Assembly (NCBI GenBank): GCA_019429275.1
Contig: JAHYJC010000043.1
Location: 1-38,935 of the forward strand
Direction of reading: 5' to 3'
DNA length: 38,935 nt
Source: Lentimicrobium sp.
Lineage (GTDB): Bacteria; Bacteroidota; Bacteroidia; Bacteroidales; Lentimicrobiaceae
Shown here: positions 1 to 6,674 of the stretch, piece after piece
Layout of the letters: every line of letters begins with the position of its first letter
Position numbering within the stretch: position 1 is the first letter of the stretch
Position numbers and translations under genes: made by a program
The notes under the pieces: model-generated
Database searches by the model: none
What the model was told of the DNA's origin: nothing
Seen by the model: the letters and a program-made list of their open reading frames with translations, nothing else

Positions 1-45
1 CGAAAGGCTGGCGGCCTTGTTGTTTTATAAGGAGTAATCTTTCAA

Positions 46-116
46 GGGACGAGGGACGAGGGACGTGGGACGGGGGACGAGGGACGTGGGACGGGGGACG
101 AGGGACGAGGGACGAG
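46..116. repeat. GGGACGAGGGACG-type tandem repeat
   Basis: Seven to ten back-to-back units of a degenerate 7-10 bp word (GGGACGA, GGGACGT, GGGACGG). Shorter runs of the same word recur at 5158-5186 and 8390-8412, always between genes. No open frame of interest covers it. Confidence 0.85.
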
Positions 117-204
117 CCTTTCACACAGATTTCATGCACTCCATCGCTCAATCATTCCGTTATTCGTAAAATGTATGTGCTGCCTCGCTCCGTCAATCCA
201 CTAA

Positions 205-350
205 AATCCCACCTCAACCTGTCACCCTGAGTCCCGCAACTGCGGGAAAGGGTCAGCCTCAACCTCAACCTGTTACCCTGAGCGCAGCCGAAGGGTCAAC
301 CTCAACCTCAACCTGTTACCCTGAGCGCAGCCGAAGGGTTAACCTCAACC
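205..350. repeat. Intergenic 'CCCTGAGCGCAGCCGAAGGG' repeat array
   Basis: Two nearly identical units of about 45 bp (about 257-300 and 301-346) carry CTCAACCTCAACCTGTTACC followed by CTGAGCGCAGCCGAAGGGT. A diverged third unit at 205-256 has CTGAGTCCCGCAACTGCGGG in the equivalent place. This word is common between genes in many environmental bacteria. A relative, CATCCTGAGTCGAAGGG, is seen at about 16109. It is non-coding. Confidence 0.8.
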
Positions 351-399
351 TTGCAAAGCTCTCTCTGTCTGGTTATTCTCCTACAAGCCAAAACAATCT

Positions 400-912
400 T
401 TATTGAGTGACTAAATCAATCACATCAATACACTTATAAAACCGTCGGGTGTAATGATCGGAGCCCAGTTCGCTGATGGTTACTCCGTTAGCCTTGCCTG
501 AAGAGGCGTGTATAAATTTTGATTTCATGCCGTTTGCTTCGCAGATGATGCCAACATGTCCGATTTGGCTACTGTCGCTATTACCATAAAATACCAGAAC
601 ATCTCCTTCCTTAAATTCTTCGGGTTTCAGCGCTGTTCCCAGAAATTTGTACTCAGCTGAACCACGGGGCAGATTGATGTCGAAATTTTTAAACACAAAA
701 TGTACAAATCCGGAGCAATCAAACCCAAGGGCGGGATCAGAACTGGCATACCGGTATGTTGTCCCCAGATATGCTTTTGCAAATTCTATGACCTCTGTTC
801 TGTCAATTGAATCTTTCTTTACCGGCAGTTTTTCCGGTAAAGCTTTATCAGAAGATTGAAAGCAATTGGTAAATAAAACAATAAGGGCAATAATTGAAAG
901 TTTGAAATGCAT
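400..912 (-). CDS. NlpC/P60 family lipoprotein (peptidoglycan endopeptidase)
   Basis: A 170-aa protein of the NlpC/P60 cysteine peptidase family, which cuts peptide stems of peptidoglycan, usually the D-Glu-meso-DAP bond. Residues 1-17 form a lipoprotein signal peptide with the lipid-bearing Cys at 17, so it is expected on a periplasm-facing membrane. The catalytic Cys is C66 in DCSGFV, the catalytic His is H119 in GHVGI, and the third polar residue is H135 in FIHAS. The domain fills residues about 37-150, with no extra cell-wall binding domain. It is divergent from the L,D-transpeptidase gene at 1274, and the two share a 361-bp intergenic region. The ATG start fits the signal peptide. The family is certain; the exact bond cut is not visible. 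Confidence 0.9.
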   Translation of the reverse strand: MHFKLSIIALIVLFTNCFQSSDKALPEKLPVKKDSIDRTEVIEFAKAYLGTTYRYASSDPALGFDCSGFVHFVFKNFDINLPRGSAEYKFLGTALKPEEFKEGDVLVFYGNSDSSQIGHVGIICEANGMKSKFIHASSGKANGVTISELGSDHYTRRFYKCIDVIDLVTQ

Positions 913-1015
913 TTTATGGGTTTAGGTTCCGGAATGTTTTATGATGAAAATCAGGCGCTTTAACAATATTGGTGTAAAGCTTTCATTATCAACACAAAAG
1001 TAGTTTATCTGTTTG

Positions 1016-1054
1016 ACATAAACTGTTTATGTGAAACAAATTAAAACTGTTTAT
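1016..1054. promoter_or_regulatory. Palindromic operator-like site between two cell-wall genes
   Basis: Positions 1016-1032 form a perfect palindrome, ACATAAAC-T-GTTTATGT. Its half AAACTGTTTAT (1020-1030) is repeated at 1044-1054, 24 nt away. An imperfect hairpin (CTGAATG ... CATTCAG, 1146-1181) lies closer to the 1274 gene. The position between divergent genes suggests a shared regulator, but none is identified. Confidence 0.4.
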
Positions 1055-1273
1055 CCCTAAACCGGGGATTATTTATAAACCAAAATTGGGTAATTCATAT
1101 GGAATCCGGTTTTTATTACATTTTCTTAAAAATTTCTTTTGCAGCCTGAATGCTACTTAGACTAAAGCTAAGCACATTCAGCAATACCAGAATTTTAACA
1201 AATTGATAAACTTTAACAATTACTATCTGAAAAACAAGTTATCAGGTAACATAGTAAGAACTACTTTAGCCAG

Positions 1274-1954
1274 ATGAAAAAATACTTTTTCTATTTAATT
1301 TTCTTCATGATACCTGTTTTAAACAGGGCAGGCTCTGAAATAACATATCAGGTTACTGACTTAAAGAGTGACATTTATTCAGAATTGGATTTGTCAGCGT
1401 ATGGCTTATCCTATGAAGTATTTGAGCTTGCATTAAATGGCCACAGGAAACTTGAAGTAGCCGGAAAACTTGAGAACCCGGGCGTAATAACCATCGTCGA
1501 CTTCTCTCAATCCAGTAAAAAAAGGCGGATGTATGTTATTGACTTACTGGAATGTAAATTACTCTTCAACACGCTGGTGGCCCATGGCAGAAACACCGGG
1601 GAAGAGTATGCAAAATCATTCTCCAACGAATTGGGCACCCTGAAAAGCAGCCTTGGCTTCTATGTAACTAAAAATCACATAATGGGGTCAACAGTCGGCC
1701 TATCGCTTGTTATTCAGGGTGTTGAAAAAGGTTTTAACGACAATGCCATCAACCGCCAGATCATCATGCACGGCGCCGAGTATGCAACTGAAGATTTTAT
1801 CAAAAGAACCGGCAGACTCGGCAGAAGCTACGGATGTCCATCACTTCCACCGGATTTGATACAACCGGTTATTGAAACCATCGAAAATGGATCCTGCCTG
1901 TTTATTTATTATCCTGATCCGAATTACCTGCGTAAATCTGCTTTGCTCAGCTAG
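1274..1954 (+). CDS. L,D-transpeptidase catalytic domain protein (YkuD_2 type)
   Basis: A 226-aa exported protein. The N-terminus (MKKYFFYLIFFMIPVLNRAG) is a signal peptide. Residues about 85-215 carry the YkuD_2 (murein L,D-transpeptidase) signature: H166-G167 in IIMHG, then SYGC with catalytic Cys C188, followed by PSLP. These enzymes make 3-3 peptidoglycan cross-links or attach proteins to the wall through a cysteine acyl intermediate. Length is usual for the Bacteroidota family members. The ATG at 1274 directly precedes the signal peptide. It is divergent from the NlpC/P60 gene, which places two peptidoglycan enzymes side by side. The next 300 bp downstream contain no gene. Confidence 0.88.
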   Translation: MKKYFFYLIFFMIPVLNRAGSEITYQVTDLKSDIYSELDLSAYGLSYEVFELALNGHRKLEVAGKLENPGVITIVDFSQSSKKRRMYVIDLLECKLLFNTLVAHGRNTGEEYAKSFSNELGTLKSSLGFYVTKNHIMGSTVGLSLVIQGVEKGFNDNAINRQIIMHGAEYATEDFIKRTGRLGRSYGCPSLPPDLIQPVIETIENGSCLFIYYPDPNYLRKSALLS

Positions 1955-2129
1955 TGAAATACAGAAAATATAAATTCTATCGCAGGTTCGTTTAATTGAT
2001 CCGATATCCTCATTTTCTATCAGGTTATTTCAGTAACAAACTCCTTCTACGGAATTTTACCCTTCTTCAATTTCCGAACCATTGTTGTCCGGTAAAAATG
2101 AGAATGTTCTTTCCATAAGGCACTAATAC

Positions 2130-2217
2130 CCAGGCCAGCCTGCCGGCTGTCAGCCTCCACAAAAACAATATATTAAGTCGGCGAATTTAGGTGCTCCCGC
2201 CTGCCGGCGGGCAGGTT
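2130..2217. repeat. REP-like GC-rich palindromes
   Basis: Two short GC-rich palindromes in an AT-rich gap: CAGCC-tgcc-GGCTG near 2138-2151, and CCTGCC-ggcg-GGCAGG at 2200-2215. Similar ones occur at 16018-16033 (CCAGCC-ggca-GGCTGG) and, with a longer loop, at 20324-20384. They look like dispersed extragenic palindromes. Apart from them and the promoter-like element at 2252, nothing is seen between 1955 and 2358. Confidence 0.6.
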
Positions 2218-2251
2218 GGTGTTTTGGTAGCATCTGTTACAATGCTAAAAA

Positions 2252-2318
2252 TGTATGAATTATGAAATAATTTTTAAAGATTATGTAATGTACATCCTGA
2301 TACTGAATCATAACTTAG
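2252..2318 (+). promoter_or_regulatory. Three-block promoter element, copy C
   Basis: TGTATGAATT at 2252, TGTAAT at 2284-2289 and TAACTTAG at 2311-2318. Spacing is exactly 32 nt from the start of block 1 to block 2, and 21 nt from block 2 to the -7-like box. It precedes the short gene cluster at 2359-2908. Confidence 0.6.
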
Positions 2319-2358
2319 CACTCTGAATTGTACCAACATCAATTAAGGAAAAAAATAA

Positions 2359-2499
2359 ATGACCATCAAGGAAGATCATAAAATTGGACAGGCACAGCGT
2401 CTGATTCTGACGCTGTGCCTGTCCAATTTCAAACAGAAGGCCAGCCTGATTTTCAGGAATAAAGCCAGAAAAAGGTTGTCGATTACGAAGCAGCAATGA
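2359..2499 (+). CDS. Possible 46-aa basic protein
   Basis: A short frame starting MTIKEDHKIG and ending RLSITKQQ; I recognise no family. Support comes from context. AAGGA lies about 9 nt before the ATG. The promoter-like element ends 40 nt upstream. The TGA overlaps the ATG of the next short gene (ATGA at 2496-2499), as in coupled genes. Against it, a perfect 21-bp inverted repeat occupies codons 8-24, so the frame could be chance across an RNA or mobile hairpin. The product would be basic (many Lys and Arg), with no signal peptide. Confidence 0.35.
   Translation: MTIKEDHKIGQAQRLILTLCLSNFKQKASLIFRNKARKRLSITKQQ
2381..2429. repeat. Perfect 21-bp inverted repeat with 7-nt loop
   Basis: The left arm 2381-2401 and right arm 2409-2429 are exact reverse complements, with loop TGATTCT. 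The arms begin AAATTGGACAGGC. No T-run follows that would make it an ordinary terminator. Confidence 0.9.
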
Positions 2500-2726
2500 A
2501 GGACTTGAATTCAAAGATTATGGGCATTACATTGACCATAAGTGATCAATATCCTGAGTTATCTGAATTTCTGGAAGAAATGCCGGCCACCATTCCGAAC
2601 GAAAACAATCCGGAGATGTCCCTGAGCCATTTACTGGCCTATTATGAATAGCTGAATTCAATTCTGAATAACTACAAACTGGAACACCCTTCAACAGAAT
2701 CATTCCGGGACACTGTTTCTGAATAA
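2496..2726 (+). pseudogene. Small Bacteroidota protein gene interrupted by TAG
   Basis: The frame reads MKDLNSKIMG ... LLAYYE for 51 codons and then meets TAG at 2649-2651. The same frame continues as LNSILNNYKLEHP ... RDTVSE to TAA at 2724-2726. From memory, a family of short Bacteroidota proteins (about 65-75 aa) has this layout: MxxLNSKI, then a stretch with YPEL and EEMP, then YYDSLN. In those the sequence runs straight through the place where TAG stands, typically with Ser, which is one base away (TCG). The 75-codon whole therefore looks like one gene with a nonsense change or a sequence error. If only the first part is made, it would be 51 aa. It overlaps the preceding short frame by ATGA and is followed 62 nt later by the 39-aa gene. 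Function unknown. Confidence 0.6.
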
Positions 2727-2788
2727 AAACGGAAAGACGGGAAAGTCCTTGCATGTTTTAAATTTCAATTCAACTAACAGCAACTCAA

Positions 2789-2908
2789 ATGAACAATTTA
2801 TTCAGAGGATTAATATCAGGCTACGGGGCCTATAAATTGGGCGGTGGTTGCCTGGGCACCATTGTGGTTTTTATCATTATATGGCTGATACTCGGGCAGT
2901 GCAGCTAG
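2789..2908 (+). CDS. 39-aa single-pass membrane peptide
   Basis: Encodes MNNLFRGLISGYGAYKLGGG followed by one hydrophobic helix (about residues 23-35, TIVVFIIIWLILG) and ends GQCS. The glycine-rich pattern GYGAxKLGGGC before a short transmembrane helix recalls very small proteins I know from other Bacteroidota genomes, which have no assigned function. It follows the interrupted small gene by 62 nt on the same strand, and a three-block promoter element begins 65 nt after its stop. It is probably part of the same short-gene operon. Confidence 0.65.
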   Translation: MNNLFRGLISGYGAYKLGGGCLGTIVVFIIIWLILGQCS

Positions 2909-2972
2909 CACCGGAACTTAAACGTATCTAGCAGTTAGTAAGGCGAAAAGTAAAAAGCCTGTAGTATGGAAA

Positions 2973-3039
2973 TGTGGGAATTATGATAATTCTACCAATA
3001 GTTATGTAATACTTGGCCGGATAGAAGCCCTTAACTTTG
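2973..3039 (+). promoter_or_regulatory. Three-block promoter element, copy A
   Basis: TGTGGGAATT at 2973, TGTAAT at 3005-3010, TAACTTTG at 3032-3039. The last block is a perfect Bacteroidota -7 box (TAnnTTTG). It ends 21 nt before the ATG of the CheB-domain gene. Copy B at 3686 is alignable along nearly its whole length. Confidence 0.75.
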
Positions 3040-3060
3040 GTTATGATAATATCATAAGCA

Positions 3061-3666
3061 ATGAGCACCAAGGCAGATTTGAAACATGAAAAGGATTTTC
3101 CCATTGTATGTGTGGGCGGATCGGCCGGAGGCCTTGATGCCTACACCCGTTTGCTGAAGAATCTGCCTCCCGATATGGGCGTTGCAATCGTAATTGTGAA
3201 TCACTTGCGTGAAGTGGCCACATTGCTGCATGAAATTCTTCCCCAACACACCCTTATGCCTGTCACATTGATTACTGAAAAGTTGGATATCAGGCCCAAT
3301 GAGGTTTTTATAATTCCCGAAAAACGGGATTTACATATACTCAATGAGGAGTTCCGCCTGAAGCCGATCTCAAAACCCTGGGGTTGGCCCGACGTGATCA
3401 CTGTTTTTATGCGTTCTCTTACAAGAAACTGGGATGGCAAACTCATTGCAGTTATTGTTTCAGGATACGATGGTGATGGCGCAGACGCACTCAAGGGTAT
3501 TAAAAAAGCCGGGGGCATCACTATTGCCCAGAAACCCGAAACAGCCAACCATCCCGATATGCCCGAAACTGCAATAGCAAGCGGTTATGTTGATTTTATC
3601 CTTTCGCCGGAGGAAATTGCTGTAGAAATTGTGCGCATTGCCGCCCATGTTAATGCCGGACATTAG
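3061..3666 (+). CDS. Stand-alone CheB-type methylesterase domain protein
   Basis: A 201-aa protein that is essentially the CheB catalytic domain alone. In chemotaxis CheB removes methyl groups from receptor glutamates. The nucleophile motif is VGGSAGG with Ser21; the His is H48 in IVNHL; the Asp region is SGYDGDGADAL with D139 as the likely triad acid; KPETANHPDMPETAI follows as expected. There is no N-terminal receiver domain, and no cheR, cheA or receptor gene lies in the window. In Bacteroidota such lone CheB domains are often found with stress proteins rather than chemotaxis operons, so the substrate is open. Transcription probably starts from the element ending at 3039. Family call strong; role unknown. 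Confidence 0.87.
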   Translation: MSTKADLKHEKDFPIVCVGGSAGGLDAYTRLLKNLPPDMGVAIVIVNHLREVATLLHEILPQHTLMPVTLITEKLDIRPNEVFIIPEKRDLHILNEEFRLKPISKPWGWPDVITVFMRSLTRNWDGKLIAVIVSGYDGDGADALKGIKKAGGITIAQKPETANHPDMPETAIASGYVDFILSPEEIAVEIVRIAAHVNAGH

Positions 3667-3685
3667 CCAAAATCCACCCAATTAT

Positions 3686-3752
3686 TGTGGGAAATGTATA
3701 ATTCTTTTTAAAAGTTCTGTAATACCTGTCCGGTTGAAAGCACCGAACTTGG
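3686..3752 (+). promoter_or_regulatory. Three-block promoter element, copy B
   Basis: TGTGGGAAAT at 3686, TGTAAT at 3718-3723, GAACTTGG at 3745-3752. The same 32/21 spacing as the other copies is kept. It ends 13 nt before the ATG at 3766. The similarity to copy A also covers the segment between the blocks (ATAATTCT, AGTT, CCGG, GAAGC/GAAAGC). Confidence 0.75.
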
Positions 3753-3765
3753 TGCAGTATTTTAA

Positions 3766-3906
3766 ATGAAATTAAACCATGGCATGAACCCAGGAATAGT
3801 AATTAAAAAATCACTGAAACTCATCACGCATAATGTACTTCAGATAGTTGCTGAAAAGCCGGCGGATTACACCAGGAAATTTATTGCTTCAGTAAAAAAA
3901 TCTTAA
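3766..3906 (+). CDS. 46-aa basic protein upstream of baeRF3
   Basis: A short frame, MKLNHGMNPGIVIKKSLK ... FIASVKKS, rich in Lys with no signal peptide or membrane helix. It starts 13 nt after the promoter-like element and ends 21 nt before the baeRF3 gene, which suggests co-transcription. I recognise no family. The translation is compact and has coding-like composition, but at this length homology is needed for certainty. Confidence 0.5.
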   Translation: MKLNHGMNPGIVIKKSLKLITHNVLQIVAEKPADYTRKFIASVKKS

Positions 3907-3927
3907 AGCAAAAAAGAAAGAAAAACC

Positions 3928-5082
3928 ATGAATACACTAACCAAAGAATTGATCCGTGAATTACAGTCTGAACAACACAAGGTTTGTCTTTCGCTGTATA
4001 TGCCCACCCACAGAAGCCATCCTGAAAATCTGCAGGATCCCGTCAGGTATAAAAACCTGCTGAAGCAATTGGAAGAATCTTTATTGCAAAAACACACCCC
4101 GGCGGAAGCAAAGGCGTTTCTGGAGCCTTTCGAAGCGTTTGGCAACAATACTGAATTCTGGAATCATACAGCTGAAGGACTCGCCATTCTTAGTGCTGAA
4201 GGGGTCTTCGAAACGATAAAATTGCATGGGCCCGTTGAGGAATTGGCTATGGTAGCCGATAGTTTTCATACAAAACCGCTTCGGTTGTATCTGCAATCGG
4301 TTGGACACTATCATGTACTGGGCTTAAGCCTGCATGATATCAGGCTTTTTGAAGGCAATTGTCACTCGCTGGTTGAGATTGAACCGGTCAGAAAATCCAA
4401 AAAAAACAATGAAGAATCAACTGATGATGAAACAACTGAAAAGCAAACAACAGCCTCATCATACAGCGCTTCCGGAGGCAAAAGCGAGGATGCTCAATTT
4501 GGCCACCGTGGGCAAAACGATGAAACAGACATGAACACTGAGCGGTTTTTTCGTGACATAGCAAACGCGGTTTACGAGAACTATTCCAGGCCGACAGGCT
4601 GGCCACTTGTGCTCGCTGCTTTGCCAGAACACTACAGTCTTTTTCAAAAGGTTAGTAAAAACCCAATGTTATTGTCGGTGGGCATTGGTATAAACCCTGC
4701 CGTTGTTTCTATTGACAAGCTGAAGGACCTGGCCTGGGAAATCATGGAACCGGAATATCTTTTACAGCTTGACAGTTTGGTTAACAGGTTTGAACAGGCA
4801 AAGGCAAATGGCAAAGGCAGTGACGACATGAAGGAAGTTGCGATAGCGGCAACTGAAGGCAGGGTTGATACCCTGATCATAGAGGCAGACCGGATGATTG
4901 GAGTCAGAATAACGAACCTCGTGACAGGCAATACGCAAAAGAAAGACTTACTGAATCCGAGAGTAGATGACCTGCTTGACGATATGGGAGAATTGGTAAC
5001 AAAGATGGGTGGCCAGGTTATGGTTTTTCCAACCGATAAAATGCCCGGCGAGACAGGACTTGCCGCAATATTTCGCTATTAA
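3928..5082 (+). CDS. baeRF3 family protein (bacterial release-factor-like)
   Basis: A 384-aa protein resembling the baeRF3 family, bacterial relatives of archaeal/eukaryotic eRF1 and Vms1 proposed to act at stalled ribosomes. The N-terminus, LCLSLYMPTHRS, and the region FWNHTAEGLAILSA match the usual N-terminal domain. The middle (about 115-260) is RNaseH-fold-like. A polar, low-complexity insert (about 148-190, rich in Glu, Thr, Ser, Lys) precedes RFFRDIANAV. The C-terminal third (about 270-384, AAIFRY at the end) fits the L7Ae-like lobe. It is the second gene of an operon with the 46-aa frame, driven by element copy B. Release activity cannot be judged from sequence, because family members often lack the catalytic loop. 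Confidence 0.8.
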   Translation: MNTLTKELIRELQSEQHKVCLSLYMPTHRSHPENLQDPVRYKNLLKQLEESLLQKHTPAEAKAFLEPFEAFGNNTEFWNHTAEGLAILSAEGVFETIKLHGPVEELAMVADSFHTKPLRLYLQSVGHYHVLGLSLHDIRLFEGNCHSLVEIEPVRKSKKNNEESTDDETTEKQTTASSYSASGGKSEDAQFGHRGQNDETDMNTERFFRDIANAVYENYSRPTGWPLVLAALPEHYSLFQKVSKNPMLLSVGIGINPAVVSIDKLKDLAWEIMEPEYLLQLDSLVNRFEQAKANGKGSDDMKEVAIAATEGRVDTLIIEADRMIGVRITNLVTGNTQKKDLLNPRVDDLLDDMGELVTKMGGQVMVFPTDKMPGETGLAAIFRY

Positions 5083-5109
5083 TTAAAACCCTGAATCGTT
5101 CTGATTTTT

Positions 5110-5208
5110 GTTTACAAATTGTGTGAACCTGGTTCAGGACAAGACAAGGTTAAAAATAGGACGAAGGACGATTGGGACGAGGGACGAAATCCCCTTGTCC
5201 CCATTTCC
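5110..5208. repeat. Dispersed intergenic repeat, copy 1
   Basis: TTTACAAATTGTGTGAACC, then CTGGTTCAGGACAAGACAAG, then GTTAAA, GGACGA words and CCCCTTGTCCCCATTTCCCC. Copy 2 at 8343-8434 matches with few changes. It contains a small hairpin, CCTG-gtt-CAGG. It lies after the baeRF3 stop and ends 57 nt before the stop of the minus-strand HEAT gene. Confidence 0.85.
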
Positions 5209-5264
5209 CCACTTCTACTTGTCTCCTTCACCGCGGATGGGATGAGGGGCGATGAGACAGGGAT

Positions 5265-6434
5265 CTAATTGGTTTTTTCATAATTATTGATTGCTCTTTG
5301 GATATTATTCATCACATACCTGTTTTTTTCAAACAGCGCTGCATTTTTCAAAGTTTTCAATGCCTTTTTGCTTTTTTGATGACCCAGCGCCCATGCTGCA
5401 AGAAAACGGATTTTCATGTGTTTGTCATTTAATTCACCAATCAACGGAGAAAGAAACGCTTTACCACCGATAAGGTGAAATGATCGGATGATCTGTGCTT
5501 TAAGTTCCAGCCATGCTGAAGGGAAGACATTAACCAATACCGAAACCGAACTTTGATCTCCGATATGACCAAGAGCCCAGACAATTTCCAGCCGGTGAAA
5601 AGCGTTTCTGTCCGGTAATAATGAATTCAAAGCAATGGCAGCCTCCCCGGAACCGCTTTTCCGTAAATTCCTTATCGCTTCAAGTTGCACTTCAGGGTGA
5701 GGAGATCTGAGTTGTTCAATCAGTTCAGTAATATTTCCTGCGAATGATCCTTGGCCAGGAGGATCATTAATGGTTGTTATTTCCCCGAAAGTTTGATTAT
5801 CTATGCTATTTGCATTTTCAATAAAAACACTTGCATTTTGTTTGGCTATAATTGCAAGTGCTTTTTCAGCGGCTGCCCTATTCAATGGGTCATTATCTGT
5901 GAGATAGCCAGAAATTGCAGCAAATGCGATTTCCTCGCTATGATAGAAAACTGACCATGAATTCAGTGCACTGCATACCTGGGAAAAGACATTTACATCT
6001 TTGTCTTTCAATGCTTTTTCCAGCTCCTGAAAAACATTTTCATCGAAATAATCTGCCAATATTATCGCAATATTTGCCCTAATGACAGGACTGCCAGAAT
6101 GTAGCGTCTTGTATATCAGATCCATTCTCTCCCAGTAACAGAACTGGCCAATGGTTTCCCGTAGGTTCCAGAATAAATGGATGTTTTCCGGGAGATCAAA
6201 CATGCTTATCAAAGGTTTTACCGCCCTTATGTCTCCCATCTTTTCCAGACAGTCAATACATTGCAATCGCATTTCAACTGCAGGTGCATTTAATCCTTTG
6301 ATGAGCGGATTTAAAGCTTTTGCCCCATATTGAAGGATCAGGTAAGGAACAACTTCAGGATCGCCGTTCCCCGATTCCAAATCCCGGATTAATGACCGAA
6401 ACGGCGCTTTACGGTTTTTCGGATAATTCAGCAT
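5265..6434 (-). CDS. HEAT-repeat protein
   Basis: A 389-aa soluble protein made of helical HEAT/PBS-lyase-like repeats. At least eight units can be seen, for example ALNPLIKGLN near 36-45, IRAVKPLISM near 73, IRANIAIILADY near 119, VQLEAIRNLRKSG near 246, FHRLEIVWALGHIGD near 280 and IRFLAAWALGHQ near 342. Such repeats form a curved scaffold for protein contacts; they give no enzyme function. There is no signal peptide, so it is probably cytoplasmic. It follows the frameshifted short gene (6439-6674) by only 4 nt, so the two form one operon. The specific role is unknown. Confidence 0.8.
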   Translation of the reverse strand: MLNYPKNRKAPFRSLIRDLESGNGDPEVVPYLILQYGAKALNPLIKGLNAPAVEMRLQCIDCLEKMGDIRAVKPLISMFDLPENIHLFWNLRETIGQFCYWERMDLIYKTLHSGSPVIRANIAIILADYFDENVFQELEKALKDKDVNVFSQVCSALNSWSVFYHSEEIAFAAISGYLTDNDPLNRAAAEKALAIIAKQNASVFIENANSIDNQTFGEITTINDPPGQGSFAGNITELIEQLRSPHPEVQLEAIRNLRKSGSGEAAIALNSLLPDRNAFHRLEIVWALGHIGDQSSVSVLVNVFPSAWLELKAQIIRSFHLIGGKAFLSPLIGELNDKHMKIRFLAAWALGHQKSKKALKTLKNAALFEKNRYVMNNIQRAINNYEKTN

Positions 6435-6438
6435 TGCT

Positions 6439-6674
6439 TCAGGATTCTCCTTCCTTTTTTATCGGGAATCTCGATTTAAAGTCCTTTAGCTTGTTATCTT
6501 GACGATAGTACTCACCACTGGATTTCATCTCCTCAATAATCGATTCGATGACTGATCCCGGGAGTCCGTCATAAACCCGGTAATTGGTATCTGCAAGTTC
6601 TGTCATGGCAATCGACAGCAGTTTTTTATGTCATCGAGGCTAAAATGCCGCAAAGGTGGTTCGTTTTCAGCCAT
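6439..6674 (-). pseudogene. Short gene with one-base frameshift, upstream of HEAT gene
   Basis: From the ATG at 6674 the frame reads MAENEPPLRHFSLDDIK and is then broken at an A6 run (T run at 6622-6627 on the plus strand), ending soon after. The next frame, open from an ATG at 6606, gives MTELADTNYRVYDGLPG ... RFPIKKEGES (55 aa) to TGA at 6439. One extra A would join them into a 78-aa protein reading ...LDDIKKLLSIAMTELADTN..., a continuous amphipathic helix, which is why I favour one broken gene. A sequencing error in the run is equally possible. The 55-aa part may be made alone. It lies 4 nt from the HEAT gene start. No family is recognised. Confidence 0.5.

Noticed and set aside
46-350. 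CRISPR array at the left edge
   Set aside because: The units have no unique spacers of even length, and no cas gene is present.
1090-1130. Minus-strand TGTAAT near 1116 as another copy of the element
   Set aside because: Neither block 1 nor the -7-like box is found at the fixed distances.
5137-5150. Third-type promoter element in the dispersed repeats (ATTGTGTGAA/ATTGTGTAAA)
   Set aside because: The words recall TGTGTAAT, but block 1 is not at the required 32-nt distance and no -7-like box follows at 21 nt.
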